From Stigmatella ashevillena (lineage in GTDB: Bacteria; Myxococcota; Myxococcia; Myxococcales; Myxococcaceae): a stretch of 64,000 bases of DNA. How positions within the stretch are numbered: the first letter of the stretch is position 1; every line of letters begins with the position of its first letter. Made by a program: the position numbers and the translations under genes. Positions 53,504 through 60,816 of the stretch are shown one piece after another. Where the stretch lies: positions 930,001-994,000 of the forward strand of contig NZ_JAQNDM010000002.1 in NCBI RefSeq assembly GCF_028368975.1, written 5' to 3'. The notes under the pieces were generated by a model. That model did not search any database. It was not told the origin of the DNA and saw only the letters and a list, made by a program, of their open reading frames with translations.

Positions 53504-53591
53504 ACACAGCCCTGGACACTCTGGGGCACTCACCCAGTTCACTTGCGGCTTTGGCTGGCTGCAAGTGTTTAACCAAGGAGCAGCCACGAAC

Positions 53592-53759
53592 ATGAACGAG
53601 AAGCAAGAGAAGCAGGTTGTCGAGGCGAAGAAGCTGAAGCTGAAGATTGACCCGAAGTCCTTCCGCTTCCTGACCAACGTGGAGGCCTCTAAGATCAGCG
53701 GCGGCCTGCCGACGACCACGGATGGCACCAGCGGTCAGTGCAACGGCAGCACCTGCTGA
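53592..53759 (+). CDS. lanA: Class I lanthipeptide precursor peptide
   Basis: A 55-residue peptide. ATG 53592 has AAGGAG 11 bases upstream; the longer in-frame ORF from 53373 reads through hairpins and is not coding-like. The leader (1-38) is rich in Lys and Glu and contains LKIDPKSFRFLTNVEASKISGG. The LKLKIDP segment is the likely LanB docking strand, and Gly37-Gly38 is the cut site expected for the C39 peptidase of the transporter downstream. The core is LPTTTDGTSGQCNGSTC (39-55): seven dehydratable residues (Thr41, 42, 43, 46, Ser47, Ser53, Thr54) and two Cys (50, 55), so at most two lanthionine rings. It has no positive charge and one Asp, unlike membrane-targeting lantibiotics. Two LanB genes and a LanC gene follow in the same direction. 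Confidence 0.88.
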   Translation: MNEKQEKQVVEAKKLKLKIDPKSFRFLTNVEASKISGGLPTTTDGTSGQCNGSTC

Positions 53760-53775
53760 TTCTGACATCACCCAG

Positions 53776-53843
53776 GACAGGTTCGTGCCCCGAGCCTGTC
53801 TGCCGTTGCACCGGCAACCGGGGTTAGGGGCAGTTTACTGCCC
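53776..53843 (+). promoter_or_regulatory. Three consecutive hairpins between lanA and lanB
   Basis: GACAGG/CCTGTC (53776-53781, 53795-53800), GTTGC/GCAAC (53805-53809, 53814-53818) and GGGCAGT/ACTGCCC (53828-53834, 53837-53843) follow each other just after the lanA stop. In many lanthipeptide operons a stem here lowers read-through, so that more precursor than enzyme is made, and this cluster of stems fits that role. Confidence 0.55.
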
Positions 53844-53960
53844 GTCCGGCATGCTTCGCTGTCTGTGTGCGGTTCCGGTCTGGCTCCCACTTCACCGTGC
53901 GGAGTCGGACTGGATGGTCTTGAGGCCGCCCCTGCTTCTTTGCCCGCCCAGCGCAGGAAT

Positions 53961-56260
53961 CACGTCGTGTCCACCCAAGCCTCGTATCGCTCCCGCTTCT
54001 TCGTCCTGCGCACTCCACTGCTGGCCTTCGATGAGCTGCTCGCCTGGAATGAAGGGCTATCGGCCTCTCAAGCAGAGTCTGGCTCGGACGCCGTGCTGCA
54101 GGAGGCGATGGCCTCTGACGTGCGGCTGCTGCGCGGCCGACTGCGCGGTTGGCTGCTGCGCCCCGAAGTCCGCGAGGCCCTTTTCGTCGCCGCCCCTTCC
54201 CTCCTGCCGGGCATTGAGGCGTGGCTGGAGGACCCGGACAGTCCCCATGGCCACAAAGTCGAGCGCCCTCTGGTGCGCTACTTGTCGCGCATGACGTCAC
54301 GCGCCACGCCTTTCGGCATTTTCTCCGGCATCTCCGTGGGTACCGTGGGAACGCGAACCCGCCTGCGCATGGCGCCACGAGAAGAGGCCCGCCGTCATGT
54401 GCGGCTGGATGCCGACTACCTCCAGAAGCTATCTGATGCCCTCTCGGAGCGGCTGGGCCTGCATGAGACGGCCCTCTTCCGGCCCAACTCCAGCCTCTAC
54501 ACCTGCGCCGGCATGGTGCGCTACGCCTTGGGGCGTCGGCACTCGGACACCGGTCTGCGCACCTTTGAGTTGATGGGCCTGCCCTCCAGCGAGTACCTGC
54601 AGGCGGTGCTCCACAGGGCCGCTCAGGGCCAGGGCGCCACTCTGGCCCTGTTGGCCTCATGCTTGCGCCAAGCCGCTCCCGAAGTAACGGACGAAGAGTC
54701 CCTACAGTTCGTCACCTCCTTGGTGAGCCACCAGTTGCTGGTGTCCGACGTGGAGCCGCCGCACACAGGCCTCGATGGTTTGGACGCCCTCCTTGAGCGC
54801 CTCGCACGCGAGCCGACGCCGGCTGAGCCGGTGCGGGCACGGCTGCGGCAGGTACGCGAACTCCAGCACGAGGTCTCCCAATCGCCTCTGGGAGCAGCCC
54901 GCTATGAGAAGCTCATCGGTGCTCTGGAGCAACTGCTTCCCAAGAGCCGAGACCTGGCCAGCTACTGCTTCCAGGTGGACTTGAGCAAGCCGCTTCGCGA
55001 GTCCACCCTTTCTCAGCAAGTCTGTGACGACGTCCTTCAGGGCGTGCACATCCTCCAGTCGCTCTCCTGGGCCGAGGCGGACCGGCGCGACGAGTTCCGC
55101 CGCCGCTTCGTGGAGCGTTACCAGGATCGAGAGGTGCCCCTCGTCGAGGCACTCGATGAGGAGAGTGGCCTCGGGTTCTCCCGGCTGTCGGAGACATCCG
55201 CCGAGGCACTTCCGGTGCTACAAGGAATCTTTCACGAGCAGGCGAGCTCCGGCGACTCCAACTCCTTCGGCCCTGTGGAGCGGTGGTTGCTACGCAGGCT
55301 CGCCCGAGCCCTGGCAGAGAGAACGCGGGAGATCTCTATCGACCCGGCCGAGGTGGAGCAGATCCACCAGCAACTCAAGGGCAAACAGCACCCCCTACCG
55401 GACTCGCTCTCCTCCTTCGTCATGGTGGCGGCGGCCTCGCCCCAGGCCCTTGAGGAAGGGCGTTACCGTGTCCACCTGACGGGTGTGTCAGGGCCACCCG
55501 GAATGAGGCTCCTGGGGCGCTTCTGCTACATGGACGAGAAGCTCCAGCAACTGGTGGACGAGGATGTGAGGGCCGAGGAGGCACTGCGTCCGGAGGCAGT
55601 GTTCGCGGAAGTTGTCCACGTGCCTGGCACTCACGATGGCAACTTCTCCCACCGGCCCGTGTTGCGCGACTACGAGATTCCCTATGTGGGGCGCTCCGGC
55701 GCTCCCCCCGAGCAGCAGCTTCCCATCACGGACCTACGCCTCTCGGTGGTGGGCGGTCGGCTCGTGCTGCGCTCGGAGCGGCTGGGCCGCGAGGTGGTGC
55801 CGCGCGTCACCACCGCGCAGAACTTCGCCCACATGCAAGGCCCGGCACGCTTCCTCTTCGCGCTGCAAGGCATTGGGCAGGCGGAGCGGCTTGAATGGCG
55901 GTGGGGGGCGCTGGAGGCAGCCCCCTTTCTGCCGCGCGTCGTCTGTGGGCGTATCGTCCTATCGTTGGCGCGCTGGAGGCTCGAGCCGCAGGTGCAACGG
56001 GCGCTCATGGCCGCGCATGGCCCGGAGCGCTTCCGCGCCGTCCAGCGGCTGCGCCGCGAGCTGGACCTGCCGCGACACGTGGTGCTGACGGGCTTGGTGG
56101 TGGATCTCGACAACGTGCTCTCCGTGGGCAGCTTCGTGGGGCTGCTCAAGGGGGAGCAGCCCGTGTCACTGCTGGAGCTCTTTCCCGCGCCAGAGGAGAT
56201 GGCCGTGCAGGGGCCGGAGGGCTGTTACGCGCACGAGTTCGTCATTCCGTTCGTGCGCGA
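53961..56260 (+). repeat. Tandem duplication, copy 1 (LanB glutamylation region)
   Basis: This 2.3-kb segment, from 6 bases before the GTG start of the first LanB to just before its elimination domain, is repeated at 57183-59485. Identity is patchy. Blocks such as 54982-55064 and 55088-55150 match the second copy base for base, while the middle (about 55170-55600) is much more diverged. Confidence 0.85.
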
Positions 56261-57179
56261 ACCTGCGCTCGAGGAGAGGCCCGCTCTGCCACCGGCGCGG
56301 CGGGTGGCACCGACGGGGGTCCGCTCCTTCGCGCCGGGCTCCGAGTGGCTCTATGCCAAGTTGTACATGGGCACGGTGATGTCGGACCATGCACTGGCAG
56401 CGCTGGAGCCTCTCATCTCCGAGGCGCTCGGCACGGGGATGGCCAACCTGTGGTTCTTCATCCGCTACCAGGATCCAGAGGCGCATCTGCGCGTGCGCTT
56501 CCATGGCCCGCCAGCACGCCTCTGGGGTGAGTTGCTCCCACGGCTGGAGCAGGCCACGTCGGGGCTTCGCGGGAAAGGTGCCCTGTGGCGCATGCAACTG
56601 GACACCTACGAGCGCGAAGTGGAGCGCTATGGGGGGGACGAGGGCATCGTGCTGTCCGAAGCGCTCTTCGATGCCGACAGCCAAGCGGCGCTCGGCATGC
56701 TGGCGGTGCTGCGCGACGAGGGCCTGGAGGATCAGCGCTGGCGCGCGGCCATCTGGGGCATGGATGCTCTGCTGAACGATCTGGGGCTGGAGTTGGAGCA
56801 CAAGCGGCGGCTGCTGACGCAGCAGCGCGACGCGTTCGCCCGAGAGCACGCCGTGGAGGCGGACATGCGCCACCGCATCGGGCAGAAGTACCGCGCTGAG
56901 CGCTTGGTTCTGCTGGAGACCCCAGCCGCACAGGGGTGGCCTGAGCGCATCAGCCAGGTGCTGCGCCAGCGCTCCGAACGTCTACGCCCGCTGGGGGAGC
57001 GGTTGCGCGCGCTGGAAGCCCAGGGTCGGCTGACCATTCCTGTGCAGCGGTTGGCCGCCAGCTATCTGCACATGCACGCCAACCGGGTGCTTCACTCCAC
57101 ACACCGGGCTCAGGAGACAGTCCTCTACGATTTCATGGTGCGTCTGTATTCCTCGCAGTTGGCGCGCGGCGGAAGATAG
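53967..57179 (+). CDS. lanB: Full-length class I lanthipeptide dehydratase LanB
   Basis: A 1070-residue protein starting at GTG 53967. This start matches the paralogue's (V/M-STQA-S/T-YRSRFFVLRTPLLAFDELL) and has AGGA 8 bases upstream; the ATG 34 codons earlier is not used. The lantibiotic dehydratase N-terminal domain (about 10-760) transfers glutamate from glutamyl-tRNA to Ser/Thr and contains the leader-binding RRE. The SpaB-type C-terminal domain (about 790-1065) removes glutamate to leave Dha/Dhb and ends with the conserved SYLHMHANRVLH, whose His is needed for elimination in NisB. All parts of a working enzyme are present. It lies 207 bases after the precursor gene and 9 bases before the second LanB. 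Confidence 0.93.
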   Translation: MSTQASYRSRFFVLRTPLLAFDELLAWNEGLSASQAESGSDAVLQEAMASDVRLLRGRLRGWLLRPEVREALFVAAPSLLPGIEAWLEDPDSPHGHKVERPLVRYLSRMTSRATPFGIFSGISVGTVGTRTRLRMAPREEARRHVRLDADYLQKLSDALSERLGLHETALFRPNSSLYTCAGMVRYALGRRHSDTGLRTFELMGLPSSEYLQAVLHRAAQGQGATLALLASCLRQAAPEVTDEESLQFVTSLVSHQLLVSDVEPPHTGLDGLDALLERLAREPTPAEPVRARLRQVRELQHEVSQSPLGAARYEKLIGALEQLLPKSRDLASYCFQVDLSKPLRESTLSQQVCDDVLQGVHILQSLSWAEADRRDEFRRRFVERYQDREVPLVEALDEESGLGFSRLSETSAEALPVLQGIFHEQASSGDSNSFGPVERWLLRRLARALAERTREISIDPAEVEQIHQQLKGKQHPLPDSLSSFVMVAAASPQALEEGRYRVHLTGVSGPPGMRLLGRFCYMDEKLQQLVDEDVRAEEALRPEAVFAEVVHVPGTHDGNFSHRPVLRDYEIPYVGRSGAPPEQQLPITDLRLSVVGGRLVLRSERLGREVVPRVTTAQNFAHMQGPARFLFALQGIGQAERLEWRWGALEAAPFLPRVVCGRIVLSLARWRLEPQVQRALMAAHGPERFRAVQRLRRELDLPRHVVLTGLVVDLDNVLSVGSFVGLLKGEQPVSLLELFPAPEEMAVQGPEGCYAHEFVIPFVREPALEERPALPPARRVAPTGVRSFAPGSEWLYAKLYMGTVMSDHALAALEPLISEALGTGMANLWFFIRYQDPEAHLRVRFHGPPARLWGELLPRLEQATSGLRGKGALWRMQLDTYEREVERYGGDEGIVLSEALFDADSQAALGMLAVLRDEGLEDQRWRAAIWGMDALLNDLGLELEHKRRLLTQQRDAFAREHAVEADMRHRIGQKYRAERLVLLETPAAQGWPERISQVLRQRSERLRPLGERLRALEAQGRLTIPVQRLAASYLHMHANRVLHSTHRAQETVLYDFMVRLYSSQLARGGR

Positions 57180-57182
57180 GGG

Positions 57183-59485
57183 CACGTCGTGTCCACCCAA
57201 GCCACGTATCGCTCCCGCTTCTTCGTCCTGCGCACGCCGCTGCTGGCCTTCGATGAGCTGCTCGCCTGGAGCGAAGGGCTGTCGGCCGCTCGGGCGGTGT
57301 CTGGCACGGACGCCGTGCTGCAAGAGGCGATGGCCGCGGACGTGCGGCTGCTGCACGGACGGCTGCGCAGTTGGCTGCTGCGCCCCGAGGTCCAGGAGGC
57401 CCTTTTCGTCGCCGCCCCTTCCCTCTTGCCGAGCATTGAGGCCTGGCTGGAGGCGCCAGACAGCCCGCATGGCCACAAAGTCGAGCGCCCCCTGGTGCGC
57501 TACCTGTCGCGGATGACCTCGCGCGCCATGCCCTTCGGCATCTTCTCCGGCATCTCCGTGGGCACGGTGGGCGCCGGGACGCGCCTGCGCATGGCGCCAC
57601 GGGAAGAGGCCCGCCGTCATGTGCGGCTGGATGCCGACTACCTCCAGAAGTTGTCCGATACCCTCTCTCAGCGACTGGGGCTGCATGAGACGGCCCTCTT
57701 CCGGCCCAACTCCAGCCTCTACACCTGCGCCGACATGGTCCGCTACGCCTTGGGACGTCGTCACTCGGACACCGGTCTGCGCACCTTTGAGATGATGGGC
57801 CTGCCCTCCAGCGAGTACCTGCAGGTGGTGCTCCTCAGGGCCTCCCAGGGCCTGGGCGCCACCCTGGCTCAGTTGGCCTCCGCCTTGCGCCTGGCCTCCC
57901 CCGAGGTGACGGACGAGGAGGCCCTGCAGTTCGTCACCTCCTTGGTGAGCCACCAGTTGCTGGTGTCCGACGTGGAGCCGCCTCACACAGGCCTCGATGG
58001 TTTGGACTCGCTCCTCGCGCGGCTCGCTCGGGAGTCGGCATCCGCCGAGCCGGTGCGGGCTCGGCTGCGCCGGGTACGCGAGCTGAAGCACGAAGTGGCG
58101 CACGCTCCTCTGGGAGCCGCGCCCTACGAGAAGCTCATCGGTGCTCTGGAGGAACTGCTTCCCGAGAGCCGAGACCTGTCCAGCTACTGCTTCCAGGTGG
58201 ACATGAGCAAGCCGCTTCGCGAGTCCACCCTTTCTCAGCAAGTCTGTGACGACGTCCTTCAGGGCGTGCACATCCTCCAGTCGCTCCGGATGACAGGGGC
58301 TGATGCGCTCGACGAGTTCCGCCGCCGCTTCGTGGAGCGTTACCAGGATCGAGAGGTGCCCCTCGTCGAGGCGCTCGATGAGGAAGGTGGTCTCGACATC
58401 GAACGGCTACCGATGGCCACCGATGCGTTTCCGCTGGTATGGGGCGCAGCCAGCGCGCCGCCCATCGCCTCCGTATCTCCCACCGGTGGGCCCGTGGAGC
58501 GGTGGCTCTCGGACAAGCTCACCCGCGCCCTGGCGCAAAGGGCTCGGGAACTCTCCATCGACCCGGCTGAGGTAGCGCAACTCCACCATCAGCTCGAAGG
58601 CTCGTCGCGCCCTCTACCAGATGGATTCGCCGCCGTGGCTGTCCTGGCGGCCGTCTCGCCCCAAGCGGTCGAGGATGAACGCTACCGCGTCTATCTGTCG
58701 AACGCGGGGGGCCCCTCGGGGGTGGAGTTGCTGGGACGCTTCGGCCCTCTGGACGAGCACCTGCTTCGAATGGGCAAGGAACACCTGCGGGCCGAAGAGG
58801 CATTGCGCCCGGAGGTCGTGTTCGCCGAGGTCGTCTACGCACCTGCCACACGCGACAGTCGATTCGTCCATCGGCCTATGCTGCGCGACTACGAGATTCC
58901 CTACGTGGGATGCTCCGGCGCCCCCCCCGAGCAGCAGCTTCCCATCACGGACCTGTGCCTCTCGGTGGTAAGCCAGCGGCTCGTCCTTCGCTCGGAGCGG
59001 CTAGACCGCGAGGTGGTACCTCGCTTCACCACGGTGCAGGAATCCCGATGGCTGAATGGCATGGCGCGCTTCCTCCTTGCGCTCCAAGTGCAGGGGGTAG
59101 CACATCGGCTTGTCTGGAACTGGGGGGCGCTGGAGGCAGCCCCCTTCCTGCCCCGCGTCGTCTGTGGGCGAGTGGTCCTATCTCTGGAGCGCTGGAGGAT
59201 CGAGCCGCAAGTGCAACGGGCGCTCATGGCCGTGCATGGCTCGGAGCGATTCCGCGCCGCCCAACGTTTGCGCCACGAACTGGGCCTGCCGCGATACGTG
59301 GCGCAGCCCTTAGGCGGGCTGGTGGTGGACCTCGACAACGTGCTCTCCGTGGACAGCTACGTGGGGCTGCTCAAGGGGGAGCAGCCGGTGTTCCTGATGG
59401 AACTCTTTCCAGCGCCGGAGGAGATGGCCGTGCAGGCGTTGGAGGGGCGTTACGCGCACGAGTTCGTCATCCCATTCCTGCGCGA
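57183..59485 (+). repeat. Tandem duplication, copy 2 (LanB glutamylation region)
   Basis: Second copy of the 53961-56260 segment, including the CACGTC just before the GTG start. Blocks 58204-58286 and 58310-58372 are identical to 54982-55064 and 55088-55150. Similarity stops after HEFVIPF, where the first copy enters its elimination domain and this one ends. Confidence 0.85.
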
Positions 59486-59516
59486 CTCGGAGACGGCTTC
59501 TCATGACTCGCGTTGA
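57189..59516 (+). CDS. lanB: Truncated second LanB: glutamylation domain only
   Basis: A 775-residue paralogue of the preceding LanB, GTG start with AGGGG 6 bases upstream. It is collinear with residues 1 to about 765 of the first copy, including the N-terminal Arg-rich RSRFFVLR, the RRE-like region and the late GEQPVFLMELFPAPEEMAVQ motif. It then ends in SETASHDSR and has no SpaB-type elimination domain. The reading frame is intact, and its end overlaps the lanC start by 14 bases, so it looks maintained rather than decayed. Split dehydratases exist (thiopeptides, and to my knowledge the pinensin cluster), but there the eliminating half is a separate gene. Here the eliminating half is fused in the other copy. 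It may glutamylate other residues, work as a heterodimer, or only bind the leader. Confidence 0.9.
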   Translation: MSTQATYRSRFFVLRTPLLAFDELLAWSEGLSAARAVSGTDAVLQEAMAADVRLLHGRLRSWLLRPEVQEALFVAAPSLLPSIEAWLEAPDSPHGHKVERPLVRYLSRMTSRAMPFGIFSGISVGTVGAGTRLRMAPREEARRHVRLDADYLQKLSDTLSQRLGLHETALFRPNSSLYTCADMVRYALGRRHSDTGLRTFEMMGLPSSEYLQVVLLRASQGLGATLAQLASALRLASPEVTDEEALQFVTSLVSHQLLVSDVEPPHTGLDGLDSLLARLARESASAEPVRARLRRVRELKHEVAHAPLGAAPYEKLIGALEELLPESRDLSSYCFQVDMSKPLRESTLSQQVCDDVLQGVHILQSLRMTGADALDEFRRRFVERYQDREVPLVEALDEEGGLDIERLPMATDAFPLVWGAASAPPIASVSPTGGPVERWLSDKLTRALAQRARELSIDPAEVAQLHHQLEGSSRPLPDGFAAVAVLAAVSPQAVEDERYRVYLSNAGGPSGVELLGRFGPLDEHLLRMGKEHLRAEEALRPEVVFAEVVYAPATRDSRFVHRPMLRDYEIPYVGCSGAPPEQQLPITDLCLSVVSQRLVLRSERLDREVVPRFTTVQESRWLNGMARFLLALQVQGVAHRLVWNWGALEAAPFLPRVVCGRVVLSLERWRIEPQVQRALMAVHGSERFRAAQRLRHELGLPRYVAQPLGGLVVDLDNVLSVDSYVGLLKGEQPVFLMELFPAPEEMAVQALEGRYAHEFVIPFLRDSETASHDSR

Positions 59517-60816
59517 CAAGGACCCAAGGGCGTGGAGGCCCGTGCTGGATGGGGCGCTGGCGGAGCAGGCGCGTGAGTCATTGGAGGCGCTGAGCCGGGA
59601 ACTGCCACCCGCAGTGGCTTCGCACCGCGATCCGTTCCTCGCCGACGGACTTGCGGGCGTAGCGCTGTTCTTCGCCTACTTGTCACACGTCTGGCCTCGT
59701 GCGGAGTACTGGGAGCTGGCGCAGTCCCTCACCGAGCGGTCGGTGGAGTTGCTGCAGGAGATGGAACTCACCCCGTCGCTCTTCGGCGGCTTCTCGGGGG
59801 TAGTCTGGACGGTGGAGCACCTGGGCTCGCGCGCCATTGCCTCGCTGGAGGACGATCTGGCCGCTCTCGATGGCATGGTGGAGGATTGGTTGGCCTCTGC
59901 CGTGCTGCCGGTGAACTACGATCTGTCCCGGGGGCTCATCGGCATGGGCGTTCATGCACTGGAGCGGCTTCCCCGCCCGGCGGCCCAAGCCACCATCGAG
60001 CGCGTCGTGCATGCGCTGGGGCGCATGGCGCGCCAGACGGAAAGGGGGGTCTACTGGTTCAGCGAGCGCCACCTGTCGCGTGAGGTGCGTTTCCCGCGAG
60101 GGCACACCAACCTGGGAGTGGCGCACGGAGTGCCGGGGCTCATCGCGTTCCTGGCGGGGGCGGTCTCCGCGGGAATCGCACGGGTGCAGGCCGAGGCACT
60201 GCTGCGCGGGGCGGTGGCATGGCTCCTGGCGCAGCGCAACCCGGAGAACGGCCGGTTCCCGGCCTTCATCGATGCCGAGGGCGAGCCTTGCTTCACCCCT
60301 GCCTCCTGGTGGTGCTACGGCCCTCCCGGCATCGCGAGCGCCCTGCTACTGGCGGCGGAGGTGCTCGGCGAAGAGGGGTGGAGGCGGGAGTCGTGCGCCA
60401 TCGCGCTCAAGACGGTGGAGGACCCCATCCGGCCTCCCACCCTCCCCTTGGGACTCTGTCACGGCACGGCGGGGCTTGCCCTCATCTACCAGCGCTTCTT
60501 CCAGGCGACGGGGGACTCAGCCTTCCGCGATGCCGCTTGCGGCTGCTTCGCCCGGACACTCGCGCAGCGCCAGCCGACGGCTGGGATCAGCGGGTACCGT
60601 GTCTGGAACAACGAGCCCGGAGTGGAGCCACACTGGTACAATGCCCCCGGCTGGTTGGAGGGGGCCGCGGGCATCGGCCTGGCGCTGCTGTCGGGCCTCT
60701 CTTCCATCGAGCCGGCCTGGGACAGGCTGCTTCTCCTGTCGTTGAGGCGCGACGTGTCCCGCCCGTGGGGCGGCGTACTGGAAGCCTCCCCCGGGCAGCC
60801 CGGTGCTCACCCTTGA
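59503..60816 (+). CDS. lanC: Lanthipeptide cyclase LanC
   Basis: A 437-residue member of the LanC family. The zinc ligands are visible: Cys271 in WCYGPPG, and Cys319-His320 in LCHGTAG. The likely acid/base His208 is in GVAHGVPG, and the repeated GxxG segments of the alpha/alpha toroid are at FGGFSG, RGLIGMG and LEGAAGIG. It adds the Cys thiols to dehydrated residues to close the lanthionine rings. Its ATG lies inside the last codons of the truncated LanB gene (14-base overlap), so the two are translated together. Its stop overlaps the tail of the antisense MBL-fold gene by 10 bases, leaving no room for a terminator. Confidence 0.95.
   Translation: MTRVDKDPRAWRPVLDGALAEQARESLEALSRELPPAVASHRDPFLADGLAGVALFFAYLSHVWPRAEYWELAQSLTERSVELLQEMELTPSLFGGFSGVVWTVEHLGSRAIASLEDDLAALDGMVEDWLASAVLPVNYDLSRGLIGMGVHALERLPRPAAQATIERVVHALGRMARQTERGVYWFSERHLSREVRFPRGHTNLGVAHGVPGLIAFLAGAVSAGIARVQAEALLRGAVAWLLAQRNPENGRFPAFIDAEGEPCFTPASWWCYGPPGIASALLLAAEVLGEEGWRRESCAIALKTVEDPIRPPTLPLGLCHGTAGLALIYQRFFQATGDSAFRDAACGCFARTLAQRQPTAGISGYRVWNNEPGVEPHWYNAPGWLEGAAGIGLALLSGLSSIEPAWDRLLLLSLRRDVSRPWGGVLEASPGQPGAHP

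Larger units (their letters stand above)
53202..53591 (+). other. 390-base leader region of the lanthipeptide operon
   Basis: This gap between the cupin-like gene and the precursor gene has no credible coding frame. It contains a candidate promoter, a palindrome over the predicted start site, two nested hairpins and a strong ribosome-binding site AAGGAG at 53575-53580, 11 bases before the precursor ATG. If the promoter is right, the leader RNA is about 245 bases long. Confidence 0.6.

Noticed and set aside
53373-53591. A longer 128-residue lanthipeptide precursor
   Set aside because: The extra N-terminus is not leader-like and crosses stem-loops, and a strong ribosome site stands directly before ATG 53592.
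53865-53966. An ATG start 34 codons upstream for the first LanB
   Set aside because: The paralogue starts at the GTG equivalent to 53967, and the extra residues do not resemble a LanB N-terminus.
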